A DNA stretch of 64,000 nucleotides from an uncultured Bacteroidales bacterium (GCA_902800215.1 CADCDS010000002.1:1-64000), one strand, 5' to 3'. Counted from the first letter of the stretch, positions 43,779-51,766 are shown. The notes: generated by a model from the letters alone, not told the origin. Numbers and translations: made by a program.

Positions 43779-44894
43779 ATGATGGATAATAAAGCATATA
43801 TGACACCGAATGGGTGGAGGCGGGCAACCGATTATTCGAGGCATCACCGAGAAAATAACTGGAACTACCGAGGCGAGGGAGTATATCATATTACCCTTAC
43901 AGTAGCGGAACGCTATCCGCTCTTTGGACAGTTAGTCGGGGAAAAACCGGAGGAAGCATATGTATGGCTCAATGATTATGGGATGAAAGTGCTGGAACGG
44001 TTATTGGATACGCCTCGCTTGTACGGAGAGAAAGGATACGCGTTAAAACTTCTTGCTACACAGATAATGCCGGATCATATCCACTTTGCCATCCAGGTAT
44101 TATCGCCAATACCACAGAGTATCGGGCAGGTAGTGAGAGGCTTTAAGAGCGCGTGTACGGCGATATATAAAAGGGAGTACATGGGTTCGCTCAAGGATGA
44201 GCGAAAAGTGAATGGAGAAGGTGGGGACGTCCCTATTCAGTTTTCTCGTATCTTTACGAGAATAGGAACTATATGGGAGCAAAAACCCGAGCATTACCAC
44301 GAGCGTATTCTTCATACCACGAGCGCAATTTCCGATATGATATACTATATCAAAGATAATCCGAGGCGATTAGCTCTTAAAAGGGCACATCCGGAGATGT
44401 TTAAGATACAGATAGAGATAGCGCATAACGGGATGAGTTTTCGGGCTATGGGTAACCGATTTTTGCTGGAGTATCCTATCAAAGAGGTGCTTCATTGCTC
44501 AAGGACTCTGACTAAAGAAGAGATAGAGGCTAAGCGCGAGGAGTGTGTGGAAAAAGCAGAGAATGGGACGGTTTTTGTGAGTGCCGCTATCTCGGAAGGA
44601 GAGAAACAGATATGCAGGGCTTTACGGGAAGCAGGCTATCCATTAGTAGTGCTACTGGCGGAGGGTTTTCCGAGAGAAGATGATGAACATTATAAGTACT
44701 ATAAGCCCAGCGGGATTTATTATGAGGCTTGCGCAAAAGGACAGTTGTTGCTTATAGAACCTGGCGAGGAAATGTTTGAACATCCGGAGGTGGTGGCCAA
44801 AACAGAGGTGAAGGTGGGTAATATACCGCACGAGGCGAAGCGGTGGAGGTTTGTGGCGATGAACAATATCGGGGAGATGCTCGTTCAAAGATGA
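43779..44894 (+). CDS. REP-associated tyrosine transposase (RAYT, Y1_Tnp) with C-terminal SLOG-like domain
   Basis: The 371-residue protein is an HUH single-strand transposase. The histidine motif is MPDHIHFAIQV at about 96-106, and the Tyr lies in the segment YHERILHTTSAISDMIYYIKDNPRR, with KDNP typical of RAYTs. The C-terminal 120 residues (FVSAAISEGEKQICRAL, YPLVVLLAEGFP, YYKPSGIYYEACAKGQLLLIEP) look like a Rossmann-type SLOG/DprA-like domain. The start at 43779 (Met-Met) is used because the earlier ATG lies in the promoter. A 25-residue insertion containing REP-like hairpins lies before the Tyr region. Such proteins act on REP elements. Confidence 0.85.
   Translation: MMDNKAYMTPNGWRRATDYSRHHRENNWNYRGEGVYHITLTVAERYPLFGQLVGEKPEEAYVWLNDYGMKVLERLLDTPRLYGEKGYALKLLATQIMPDHIHFAIQVLSPIPQSIGQVVRGFKSACTAIYKREYMGSLKDERKVNGEGGDVPIQFSRIFTRIGTIWEQKPEHYHERILHTTSAISDMIYYIKDNPRRLALKRAHPEMFKIQIEIAHNGMSFRAMGNRFLLEYPIKEVLHCSRTLTKEEIEAKREECVEKAENGTVFVSAAISEGEKQICRALREAGYPLVVLLAEGFPREDDEHYKYYKPSGIYYEACAKGQLLLIEPGEEMFEHPEVVAKTEVKVGNIPHEAKRWRFVAMNNIGEMLVQR
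44186..44262. repeat. Cluster of REP-like inverted repeats inside the RAYT gene
   Basis: Three palindromic elements lie in frame: TTCGCTCA/TGAGCGAA at 44186-44205, GGGACGTCCC at 44224-44233, and TTCTCGTA/TACGAGAA at 44243-44262. A partial copy of the first, with flank AGTGAATGGAGA, lies across the stop codon at about 44878-44917. Confidence 0.65.
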
Positions 44895-44917
44895 GCGAAC
44901 AGTGAATGGAGAGAAGG
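44878..44917. repeat. Partial REP-like copy at the 3' end of the RAYT gene
   Basis: TCAAAGATGAGCGAACAGTG and following AATGGAGAGAAGG match 44190-44222 with few changes. Confidence 0.55.
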
Positions 44918-44988
44918 ATTTTGATTTTGCCAATTTCATCGGCACAAATTGTGTCAACGCCATTGACACAAATTCCACAATTTCTATT

Positions 44989-45008
44989 AAGAACTTCGTG
45001 GAGTTCTT
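44989..45008. repeat. Hairpin downstream of RAYT
   Basis: AAGAACT, 6-nt loop, AGTTCTT: a perfect 7-bp stem between the transposase gene and the 35-bp repeat copy. Confidence 0.45.
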
Positions 45009-45016
45009 GGATAAAT

Positions 45017-45051
45017 GACGCGGTGTTGCCGCTGATGCTCTGCGCGCTTGC
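45017..45051 (+). repeat. 35-bp repeat, second copy
   Basis: One mismatch from 43601-43635. It abuts the start of the small ORF at 45048 and is not in a functional copy of the exported protein. Confidence 0.75.
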
Positions 45052-45239
45052 AGATTCTGATAGTAGGCAATGGAGGTGTTAAGACGACACGTACCTATCA
45101 AGAAAATGATGAGTTAAGCGGATATGTAATGGATTTACAAGAGTTTGACAAATTATTGGCAGAGGCGCAAAAGGATGGCTCTATTACGATAGAGAAGAAT
45201 GTTATCACAGGTATTGAAAGTAAAGTTTTTCAGTTATGA
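45048..45239 (+). CDS. Small ORF upstream of an XRE regulator, probably truncated at its 5' end
   Basis: The 63-residue reading (TTG start) has the body ILIVGNGGVKTTRTYQENDE, then VMDLQEFDKLLAEAQKDG and ITGIESKVFQL. It overlaps the XRE gene by 4 nt (ATGA), which implies a real coupled gene. No good start lies upstream, and the sequence changes abruptly into the 35-bp repeat at its 5' end. It is likely the remnant of a longer gene cut by the duplication. The family is not recognised. Confidence 0.5.
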   Translation: MQILIVGNGGVKTTRTYQENDELSGYVMDLQEFDKLLAEAQKDGSITIEKNVITGIESKVFQL

Positions 45240-45523
45240 CAACAGACAAACAAATACGGTACTCGTCTCCGATAGTTGAGGAGGCAACCAAAAGCATTAC
45301 AGATCAGGAACGTGCAATCTTTGATCTCAATTTCCGCATTTCGGAGCGCCTTTATCATATACTTCGTGAGCGTAACATGAGTAAACGCGATTTGGCGCGC
45401 CTTACCGGTAAAAAAGAGTCTGAGGTGAGCCGTTGGTTCATGCTGGGACATAACTTTAGTTGCAAATCCGTCGCTATTATCCAGCAGGCTCTTGGTGTGC
45501 CATTGGTGGAAGTTGCGGGGTGA
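45236..45523 (+). CDS. XRE-family helix-turn-helix protein
   Basis: The 95-residue protein has a C-terminal HTH_3 domain: RISERLYHILRERNMSKRDLARLTGKKESEVSRWFML, then FSCKSVAIIQQALGVPLVEV. This layout, with about 30 N-terminal residues before the HTH, is that of HigA-type antitoxins or small transcription regulators. It overlaps the small upstream ORF and may be its antitoxin. Confidence 0.82.
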   Translation: MTTDKQIRYSSPIVEEATKSITDQERAIFDLNFRISERLYHILRERNMSKRDLARLTGKKESEVSRWFMLGHNFSCKSVAIIQQALGVPLVEVAG

Positions 45524-45532
45524 TCATAGATT

Positions 45533-45622
45533 ATGCACGGGAAAACAGAGCCTTCGCTATCGTTGGCACGCACGATGTGCATTAAAATGAATATTACGCC
45601 GGAAATGGTGTTGGGATTGTAA
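45533..45622 (+). pseudogene. Fragment of an HTH regulator C-terminus
   Basis: A 29-codon reading, GKTEPSLSLARTMCIKMN then ITPEMVLGL, closely resembles the last third of an XRE HTH domain (recognition helix end plus ALxISPEMVL). There is no upstream HTH part in frame. It looks like a decayed second regulator beside 45236-45523. Confidence 0.4.
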
Positions 45623-45635
45623 AGGGGGGAAGGTT

Positions 45636-45662
45636 ATGGGTTACCGGTTACGGGTTACGGGA
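45636..45662. repeat. Heptad repeat before a terminator
   Basis: GTTATGG/GTTACCG/GTTACGG/GTTACGG units with 7-nt periodicity. Confidence 0.65.
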
Positions 45663-45663
45663 A

Positions 45664-45690
45664 GGGAGTGCTAAACGGCACTTCCTTTTT
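45664..45690 (+). terminator. Terminator after the HTH region
   Basis: GGGAGTGC paired with GCACTTCC (one wobble) followed by T5. It separates this region from the converging hipA gene. Confidence 0.65.
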
Positions 45691-45716
45691 GATTGGTCCA
45701 AAATGACCCAAAAAGA

Positions 45717-46946
45717 TCAAAAAAAGCGTTTCATTTCCTGATCGGAGATGGCGCATTGACGGGCAAGACGGGTTGCTTGCTGCATGGCCGCAGATACCTC
45801 GTTAATGATTTGTTGCGCCTGCTTAGTGCTCAGCATATAATCTCCGGCTGCGGCTAATAGGGCTTCCAAGGAAGACTCATTCGTGTCGCGGGAGATAAGC
45901 AGACTCTGCGTCCGGATATCCGACGGGTTAAGGTCATAGGCCGGCGACCAGACCCATCCTTTTTCGGTCAGCAAGAAACCATGATTGCGGAAATGATCAT
46001 CGTGATTATGGATGGCTACCGAGAAAGCTACTCGCCGGTACAACTGCTCCAACGCTTCCTGCGGATTCACAAAACCGCTGTTTCCGATAATCGTATCTAC
46101 AATATCCAGATAACCGTGGCCGGACGTTGCATCGGCGCCGTCTTGCAGGCCGCAGAGGGTCATCGCAGACGCGAAATGGATCCGTTGTTGACCGTCTCTG
46201 TCAAAGCGCTTGGACAATAAAGTGTGGTATTTCTGTCCCGGTAAGGTTAATAACTTCATTTCCGGCACTTCGATGCCTGCCAGATGTGCCATCTTATGCG
46301 CCCAGAATTCCCATAAAGCAACATCATAATCGTCGTTGATGGATGGGATCTTGGCAATCCAAAGAGAACCGTCCGTATCACGCACATTCGCTTTAGGTCG
46401 CGCTCCGCCTAAGGATGAACCTTGTTTGTATAAGTTCAGTAACCATTCCTCCCGAATGGCACCTCCTTGCTCGTCTTGCCGTTCATAGTCTTGCGCCATA
46501 TCCACAAACTGACGCAGATGCGTTAACGGCGGAACGGGCGTGTCTGCATAATCGACACCTAATCTATTTTCACCTGCACGCAAGCGAAATGCGCCCATAC
46601 GCGTGGTGTCATCAATCTGCGTCAGATAATCGATGTCCGTCAGATGCCGAACCGCTCGTCCTTCTTGCGCTGCCAATAAACGTTCCCGTTTATCGATTAA
46701 CCGCCTTCCCCACCGATCCGGCATGGCATCTTGCAGAAAACCGAATAGCCGATCTGAACCGTATTGCGGTCCTCCGGCGTTTTGTAGGTCTCCACTCAGT
46801 TTGATATGTTTGTGCTTTTGCAACCACTGCGAATCAAACCTCCATTGGTACGCGGCATTGCCGCGAATCATATCATAGCCCAATGTCCCCACCGGCTCAG
46901 CCTGCGGGAAACACGTAGCGTCCATATCTATTTGTATCAACTTCAT
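45717..46946 (-). CDS. hipA: HipA-domain serine/threonine kinase toxin
   Basis: The 409-residue protein has an N-terminal subdomain (FGFLQDAMPDRWGRRLI) and kinase-fold motifs: GSSLGGARPKANV (ATP/activation loop), the catalytic loop AIHNHDDHFRNHGFLL, and the metal-binding YDLNPSD. HipA kinases phosphorylate an aminoacyl-tRNA synthetase and cause growth arrest. It overlaps the HipB-like gene by 4 nt in a standard antitoxin-first operon. Confidence 0.88.
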   Translation of the reverse strand: MKLIQIDMDATCFPQAEPVGTLGYDMIRGNAAYQWRFDSQWLQKHKHIKLSGDLQNAGGPQYGSDRLFGFLQDAMPDRWGRRLIDKRERLLAAQEGRAVRHLTDIDYLTQIDDTTRMGAFRLRAGENRLGVDYADTPVPPLTHLRQFVDMAQDYERQDEQGGAIREEWLLNLYKQGSSLGGARPKANVRDTDGSLWIAKIPSINDDYDVALWEFWAHKMAHLAGIEVPEMKLLTLPGQKYHTLLSKRFDRDGQQRIHFASAMTLCGLQDGADATSGHGYLDIVDTIIGNSGFVNPQEALEQLYRRVAFSVAIHNHDDHFRNHGFLLTEKGWVWSPAYDLNPSDIRTQSLLISRDTNESSLEALLAAAGDYMLSTKQAQQIINEVSAAMQQATRLARQCAISDQEMKRFF

Positions 46947-47260
46947 TTCTTCGATGCTCTTTGGCGGTGTTTAAGGTCTAAATCTTGTAAGGTGCGGCCC
47001 ATCTCATCATCTTTGGCCAAATACAGAATACTCTCGTCCAAACCCAGCGCAAACAGGATACGCAGATAGATGCCGATCGCTACTGTTGAGACACCGCGTT
47101 CCACACGCATCACCGTTAACTCACTGCATGACGCTCTTTCTGCAATCTGCGCAATGCTCAAGTCCCGGCGCAACCGCGCCAGACGAATTTGTTCCCCTAC
47201 AATCTGCAGGTTTTTCTCTGCTCTGCGAGGTAAACGGGTAGCAATAGTACTCTTTGACAT
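46943..47260 (-). CDS. hipB: HipB-like XRE antitoxin
   Basis: The 105-residue protein has an HTH_3 domain: LARLRRDLSIAQIAERASCSELTVMRVERGVSTVAIGIYLRILFALG. It is likely the antitoxin and autorepressor of hipA. An inverted repeat GGTAT-N13-ATACC (47297-47319) in the leader is a candidate operator. The promoter is at 47332-47363. Confidence 0.85.
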   Translation of the reverse strand: MSKSTIATRLPRRAEKNLQIVGEQIRLARLRRDLSIAQIAERASCSELTVMRVERGVSTVAIGIYLRILFALGLDESILYLAKDDEMGRTLQDLDLKHRQRASKK

Positions 47261-47296
47261 ATTCTGTAATCTATCTTATAATATAGCAATAAAATC

Positions 47297-47319
47297 GGTA
47301 TACTTTATTTTATGATACC
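47297..47319. promoter_or_regulatory. Candidate hipBA operator
   Basis: GGTAT and ATACC arms 13 bp apart, between the promoter and hipB. It is a palindrome of the kind HipB proteins bind, but the exact site is unproven. Confidence 0.4.
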
Positions 47320-47331
47320 TTAAATCGGCTG

Positions 47332-47363
47332 CAAAGGTACAACAAAAAAATGAAATACGCAAA
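47332..47363 (-). promoter_or_regulatory. Promoter of hipBA
   Basis: On the minus strand TTGCGTATTTC is followed, 20 bp after TTG, by TACCTTTGC. Confidence 0.75.
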
Positions 47364-47398
47364 TATTTGGGCAAAAAAATGTCAAAAAAAAGAAATTA

Positions 47399-47995
47399 TT
47401 ACCCGTAGATGAGGTAGCCGGCGAGGCCGGCGAGAACGATGAGGAGGATGGGATGACTTAATAAAGTTGAAAGTTGAAAGTTGAAAGTTGAAAGTTTATT
47501 TCCTTCTTTCTTTTTGACAAAATTCGGCAGAACCGTTAAGAACGCGACAACGGAGAAGATAATCCAAGAAGTGGAGTCGATGAAGTTCGTCGGTTTGATG
47601 AGCAATAAAGCTGCGGAGGCGATGAGGCCGATGACGGCGAAACGGAGCATACGCAGCGTTTGCTCGAAATAGGGATTGCCTTTGAACCGTTTGGACAGCC
47701 GGAAATAAGCCTTACAGATACTCAACATGATGATCAGGCTCGGCAGCACGATCGCCAAGGTCGCTAAGACACTTCCCCAGATACCGCCAACCGTATAACC
47801 GACATATGTCGCACAGTTGATGCCGATCGGACCCGGCGTAACTTGACTCACCGCCATGATATCGACAAACTCCTGCTGACCCATCCATCCGTTGGTTTCC
47901 ACCTCCATCTGGATGAGCGAGAAGATCGCCAAGCCTCCACCAAAACCGAAGAGGCCTATCTTGAAGAACGATGTGAATAAAGCCAGATAGAACAT
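47399..47995 (-). CDS. Chromate transporter family protein, second half
   Basis: The 198-residue protein holds one ChrA domain (MFYLALFTSFFKIGLFGFGGGLAIFSLIQ, then VSQVTPGPIGINCATYVGY) with about six membrane helices. The start at 47995 is chosen by homology to the partner. It overlaps the upstream ChrA-like gene by 40 nt. Two-gene ChrA pairs of this kind are known. The in-frame insert LSTFNFQLST is encoded by heptad repeats (47464-47497). Confidence 0.82.
   Translation of the reverse strand: MFYLALFTSFFKIGLFGFGGGLAIFSLIQMEVETNGWMGQQEFVDIMAVSQVTPGPIGINCATYVGYTVGGIWGSVLATLAIVLPSLIIMLSICKAYFRLSKRFKGNPYFEQTLRMLRFAVIGLIASAALLLIKPTNFIDSTSWIIFSVVAFLTVLPNFVKKKEGNKLSTFNFQLSTLLSHPILLIVLAGLAGYLIYG
47464..47497. 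repeat. Heptad repeat inside the chrA-like gene
   Basis: Four GTTGAAA units in frame, encoding KLSTFNFQLST in a loop between membrane segments. Confidence 0.8.
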
Positions 47996-48498
47996 GGGGT
48001 AATAATGATGGTGGCTAAAATGATCCACACGGGATTCACGTGTAATAACCAGATTAATAGGGCAGCCGTGATCGGGATAAGCGCAGTAATCCAACTGATC
48101 TTGGCATTTTTGGCTAATTTAAATAGCGGTGCCGCAATGAGGGCGACGACGGCGGGACGGATACCTTTGAAGATGGCTTCTACGGCCGGTTGTTCTTTCC
48201 AATCCCGGAATACCATCGCGATCATCAGGATGATGAAGAAGGAGGGTAGAACCGCACCCAGCACCGCACCGCAGACACCTCTCCAACCGCCGACGCGCCA
48301 ACCGATGAAGATGGCGGAATTAACGGCAATCAGACCCGGCGCCGCTTGCGCTAACGCGATCATGTTTAGAAACTCCTCCTCATCGATCCAGTGTTTGCGA
48401 TCGACGACTTCCCGTTGAATAAGCGGTAACATGGCATAACCTCCACCGAGGGTGAAGGTACCGATCTTGAGATAGGTGTAGAAGAGTTGCCAGAACAT
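47956..48498 (-). CDS. Chromate transporter family protein, first half
   Basis: The 180-residue membrane protein opens MFWQLFYTYLKIGTFTLGGGYAMLPLIQREVVDRKHW and contains LAQAAPGLIAVNSAIFIGWR, the conserved ChrA pattern. Together with 47399-47995 it makes a bipartite transporter. It is 27 bp downstream of udk. Heptad repeats lie in the gap. The substrate (chromate, sulfate or other) is not shown. Confidence 0.82.
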   Translation of the reverse strand: MFWQLFYTYLKIGTFTLGGGYAMLPLIQREVVDRKHWIDEEEFLNMIALAQAAPGLIAVNSAIFIGWRVGGWRGVCGAVLGAVLPSFFIILMIAMVFRDWKEQPAVEAIFKGIRPAVVALIAAPLFKLAKNAKISWITALIPITAALLIWLLHVNPVWIILATIIITPCSIWLYSHRSSR

Positions 48499-48499
48499 T

Positions 48500-48535
48500 A
48501 GCCTTTAGCCAATAACCTTTCGCCTTTAGTCTTTG
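48500..48535. repeat. Heptad repeat between udk and chrA
   Basis: TTAGCCT/TTAGCCA/ATAACCT/TTCGCCT units fill the 27-bp gap and run into the last udk codons. Confidence 0.65.
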
Positions 48536-49146
48536 TTCTCACGAAGCTGTTGCTTGATGAACTTGGAGAGCATGTTGATCGCTGCATTGTTATGTCCGCC
48601 TTGCGGCACGATGACATCAGCGAAGCGTTTACAAGGCTCAATGAACTGCTCGTGCATCGGTTTGAGCACTTTCTGATACCGCTCAATGACCTGTTCCGCC
48701 GTACGGCCACGCTCAATGACGTCGCGTTTCATAACTCGGATCAAACGGTCGTCGGCATCGGCATCGACGAAGATCTTAAGATCCATCTGCTGTCGCAGAC
48801 TGTATTCCCGTAACGCCATAATACCTTCCACAACGATCACCTCTTTAGGCTCGATATGAATGGTCTCCTTCGAACGCGTACAAGTGATATAGGAATAGAT
48901 TGGTTGCTCGATGGATTTACCCTCTTTGAGCATCGCGATATGCTTGGTGAGCAGCGCCCAATCGAAGGCATCGGGATGGTCAAAGTTGATGTTCTGCCGT
49001 TCCTCTACCGGGATATGACTGCTGTCTTTGTAATATGAGTCTTGGGGAATGACTACGACTTCTCCTTTCGGGAGACGCTCAATGAGTTTTCTCACTACCG
49101 TTGTTTTACCCGAGCCGGTACCGCCCGCAATGCCGATGATAAACAT
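48526..49146 (-). CDS. udk: Uridine kinase
   Basis: The 206-residue P-loop kinase phosphorylates uridine and cytidine. It has the Walker A motif GIAGGTGSGKTT, DSYYKDSSHIP, NFDHPDAFDW and the FVDADADDRLIRRMKRD-like LID region (FVDADADDRLIRVMKRD). It is the first gene of an operon with the two ChrA genes; the promoter is at 49194-49225. Confidence 0.92.
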   Translation of the reverse strand: MFIIGIAGGTGSGKTTVVRKLIERLPKGEVVVIPQDSYYKDSSHIPVEERQNINFDHPDAFDWALLTKHIAMLKEGKSIEQPIYSYITCTRSKETIHIEPKEVIVVEGIMALREYSLRQQMDLKIFVDADADDRLIRVMKRDVIERGRTAEQVIERYQKVLKPMHEQFIEPCKRFADVIVPQGGHNNAAINMLSKFIKQQLRENKD

Positions 49147-49152
49147 AAATCT

Positions 49153-49182
49153 ATTGACGATTTGACGATTTACGATTTATTT
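49153..49182. repeat. Heptad/octad repeat upstream of udk
   Basis: TTGACGA/TTTGACGA/TTTACGA units in the udk leader. Confidence 0.55.
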
Positions 49183-49193
49183 GTTTCGGGGTG

Positions 49194-49225
49194 CAAAATT
49201 ACAATAATTATTGCATATATGCAAA
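49194..49225 (-). promoter_or_regulatory. Promoter of udk-chrA
   Basis: On the minus strand TTGCATATATG is followed, 20 bp after TTG, by TAATTTTGC. Confidence 0.75.
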
Positions 49226-49251
49226 TTTTTGCGTACTTTTTTCAAAAATTC

Positions 49252-49282
49252 TTGCATATTTAAAAATTTTGTTGTATCTTTG
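49252..49282 (+). promoter_or_regulatory. Promoter of the 49324 gene cluster
   Basis: TTGCATATTTA is followed, 20 bp after TTG, by TATCTTTGC. Confidence 0.75.
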
Positions 49283-49323
49283 CACCCAAATTGGATTATT
49301 GTATTATCAAAAGATAAAAATGT

Positions 49324-49797
49324 ATGGCAGAAAAAGTTATTAAAGAGAAGAAAGCGACTGCTCCAAAGGCGCCGAAGGCGGCTAAACCGAAAGCAGCGCC
49401 GAAGCCGAAAGCTGAACCGAAGCCTCAGATGAGTAAAGAGGATTTGTCGGCAGCGGTTTACGAGGCAATCAAGAAAGCCGCGGTGGAACTCAAACCTGCT
49501 GAGGCACCGAAAGAGGTGAAGAAAATCAAATGCACTTCCGACGAGCGTCTGATGCATTCGTTGGCATGGATCTATCTGGTATTAGGCCTGATCAGTTCCG
49601 TAGCATTGCTGATCACGGGTATCGTGCTGGAAGCAACGGAGGATTCGTTCTTGGCGCAGTACCTGGACGGACCGGACATGGGGCTGATCTGCATCGTCTT
49701 AGGCGTCGTGCTGTTGCTGCCGACCCTGGTATCGTTTGCGTTCATGCGTCTGTTCGCTAACATCTCGCATCGCTTGACGAGTTTGGACAAGAAATAA
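49324..49797 (+). CDS. Lys/Ala/Pro-rich protein with two membrane helices
   Basis: The 157-residue protein has an N-terminal 35 residues like a histone-H1-type tail (APKAPKAAKPKAAPKPKAEP). A short helix follows, then two membrane segments (WIYLVLGLISSVALLITGIVL, LICIVLGVVLLLPTLVSFAFM). The basic tail could bind nucleic acid or wall polymers. It stands 18 bp before the OmpA-like/TPR lipoprotein gene and may be co-expressed with it. No family is recognised. Confidence 0.7.
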   Translation: MAEKVIKEKKATAPKAPKAAKPKAAPKPKAEPKPQMSKEDLSAAVYEAIKKAAVELKPAEAPKEVKKIKCTSDERLMHSLAWIYLVLGLISSVALLITGIVLEATEDSFLAQYLDGPDMGLICIVLGVVLLLPTLVSFAFMRLFANISHRLTSLDKK

Positions 49798-49815
49798 TAA
49801 CAACAAACAATTTAT

Positions 49816-51504
49816 ATGCTTATGAAAAAAAGTTTATTACTTAGCCTCATCGCTGCAGTAGTGGTGTTGGCATCGTGCGGTACTCTTCCGCAACCCGGTA
49901 AACTGACTGTTACCCCGAATCCGTTGGAGTTGAAGGGTGGTAAGGTTACTGCAGACATCGCTGGTACTTTCCCTGCAAAGAAATTTGCGAAGAAGGGTGT
50001 GCTGGTTGTTACTCCGGTGCTCAAGTTCGCCGGTAAAGAGGTGCTGGGTCAACCGGTTACCTACGTAGGTGAGAAGGCTAAAGAGAACGGTAAGACCGTT
50101 AATTACAAGAAGGGCGGTTCTTATTCGCAACACTGCGAGTTCGATTTCGTTCCTGAGATGAACGCATGTGAGTTATTCCTCCGCTTTGACGCCCATAAGG
50201 GAAAGAAAGTGGTAGAAGTTCCGGAGCTGAAAGTAGCAGACGGTTTGAAGACCCTGCCGGAAATGGCTAAAGCAAATGACAATGCAACGGCTACTACGCC
50301 GGATAAGTTCCAACGTATTATCCAGGAGGCTACTGAGGCAGACATCATGTTCTTGATCCAACAGGCTAACCTCCGTTCGTCGGAGACCAAGAGCGCTGAG
50401 ATGAAGGCGCTGCAGGAAGCTATCAAGGACGCACAGAACGCAGAACGCAAAGAGATCAATAAGATCGAGGTTGCCGGTTATGCATCTCCGGATGGCGCTG
50501 AGAAGTTGAACAAGAAACTGGCAGAAGACCGTCAGAAAGCAGCTGCTAACTTCCTCAAGAAAGACCTGAAGAAGAACAAAGTGAACAAAGAGATCGAAGG
50601 TGACATCACCGCAGAGGACTGGGCTGGTTTCCAAGAGTTGATGGAGAACAGCAACATGCAGGACAAAGAGTTGGTACTGAGCGTACTGGCACGCGTTGAA
50701 GATCCGGAAGCACGTGAGAATGAGATCAAGTCCTTGAGTTCGGTATTCCCGACGATTAAGAACGAGATCCTTCCGGCATTGCGTCGCAGCCGTCTGATCC
50801 TGACGACCGACCTGATCGGTAAGAGCGATGACGAGATCCGTGAGTTGGCAAAGAACGACCCGGCTGCGTTGAACGTAGAGGAGTTGCTCTATGCTGCTAC
50901 GCTGACCGACGATGCAGCTGCTAAGATGGCTATCTACGAGAAGGCTGCTGAGTTGTACAATGACTACCGTGCTTACAACGGTCAAGGTCAACTGTATTTC
51001 AACGCCGGTAACTTCGCAGAGGCAGGCCGTTGCTTCGGCAAGGCATTGTCTATCAAGCCGAATGATCCGGACGTGAACTTCAACGCAGGTCTCTGCGCTT
51101 TGGCTGTTCAGGATCTGCCGAAGGCAGAGCAGTACCTGGGCAAGGCAGCCGGTACGACCGGTAACTTGGACGCTGCGCTGGGTACGCTGTACACGCAGAA
51201 GGGTGACTATGCTGCCGCTAAGAAGGCTTATGGCAAGACCGCATCGAACAACGCTGCTGTTCAGCAGATTCTGAACGAGGAGTATGATGCCGCTGCTAAG
51301 ACGCTGGATGCAGTTGCTAAACCGAATGCAACTACCGCTTATCTGAAGGCTATCGTAGGTGCACGCACGAATGACCGTGCTGCCGTATTGGCTAACTTGA
51401 AATCCGCTATTGCTCAGGATGCCGGCTTCAAGGCACGTGCAGCTAACGATATCGAGTTTGCTAAGTTTGCAGAGGATGCTGATTTCCAAGCTATCGTTAA
51501 GTAA
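49816..51504 (+). CDS. Lipoprotein with OmpA-like region and TPR repeats
   Basis: The 562-residue protein has a lipobox VVLASC (Cys at about 21). A beta-rich N-terminal region is followed by an OmpA-like segment (IEVAGYASPDGAEKLNKKLAEDRQ, about 213-236) that may bind peptidoglycan. The C-terminal TPR region (for example AYNGQGQLYFNAGNFAEAGR at about 385, then further repeats) is probably an outer-membrane or periplasmic scaffold. The next gene starts at its stop codon (TAATG). Confidence 0.8.
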   Translation: MLMKKSLLLSLIAAVVVLASCGTLPQPGKLTVTPNPLELKGGKVTADIAGTFPAKKFAKKGVLVVTPVLKFAGKEVLGQPVTYVGEKAKENGKTVNYKKGGSYSQHCEFDFVPEMNACELFLRFDAHKGKKVVEVPELKVADGLKTLPEMAKANDNATATTPDKFQRIIQEATEADIMFLIQQANLRSSETKSAEMKALQEAIKDAQNAERKEINKIEVAGYASPDGAEKLNKKLAEDRQKAAANFLKKDLKKNKVNKEIEGDITAEDWAGFQELMENSNMQDKELVLSVLARVEDPEARENEIKSLSSVFPTIKNEILPALRRSRLILTTDLIGKSDDEIRELAKNDPAALNVEELLYAATLTDDAAAKMAIYEKAAELYNDYRAYNGQGQLYFNAGNFAEAGRCFGKALSIKPNDPDVNFNAGLCALAVQDLPKAEQYLGKAAGTTGNLDAALGTLYTQKGDYAAAKKAYGKTASNNAAVQQILNEEYDAAAKTLDAVAKPNATTAYLKAIVGARTNDRAAVLANLKSAIAQDAGFKARAANDIEFAKFAEDADFQAIVK

Positions 51505-51746
51505 TGTCGGTATTATTTCCGAAAGTAAACAAACCCCGTGAGTGGGACTATCGCCCCATTTACTTTGACAAGGAAAAGGAGGCGCGCAAGGATAAAGAAC
51601 TTGCGCGTCTTCATCAGGGGTCCTTACGCGAGGAGTACGAGCGTCACATGGCAGAGATGCGTAAGAAGCAGAAAGCACGCATGTGGTTCTTGGTAGGTCT
51701 CCTTGTTGCTATTGTGCTGGCGTACGCCATCCTTTCGCGCGCGTAA
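51504..51746 (+). CDS. Small membrane protein
   Basis: The 80-residue protein has a charged N-terminal 55 residues (KEKEARKDKELARLHQ) and one C-terminal membrane helix (WFLVGLLVAIVLAYAIL). It starts on the stop codon of the OmpA-like/TPR gene and precedes mutL by 20 bp. The function is unknown. The coding case rests on coupling and the membrane helix. Confidence 0.68.
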   Translation: MSVLFPKVNKPREWDYRPIYFDKEKEARKDKELARLHQGSLREEYERHMAEMRKKQKARMWFLVGLLVAIVLAYAILSRA

Positions 51747-51766
51747 TATATAAAGGAGTCGAAAGC

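Noticed and set aside
43749..45051. Complete insertion sequence with terminal inverted repeats
   Set aside because: No terminal repeats or target duplication fit a classical IS. The RAYT type normally lacks them.
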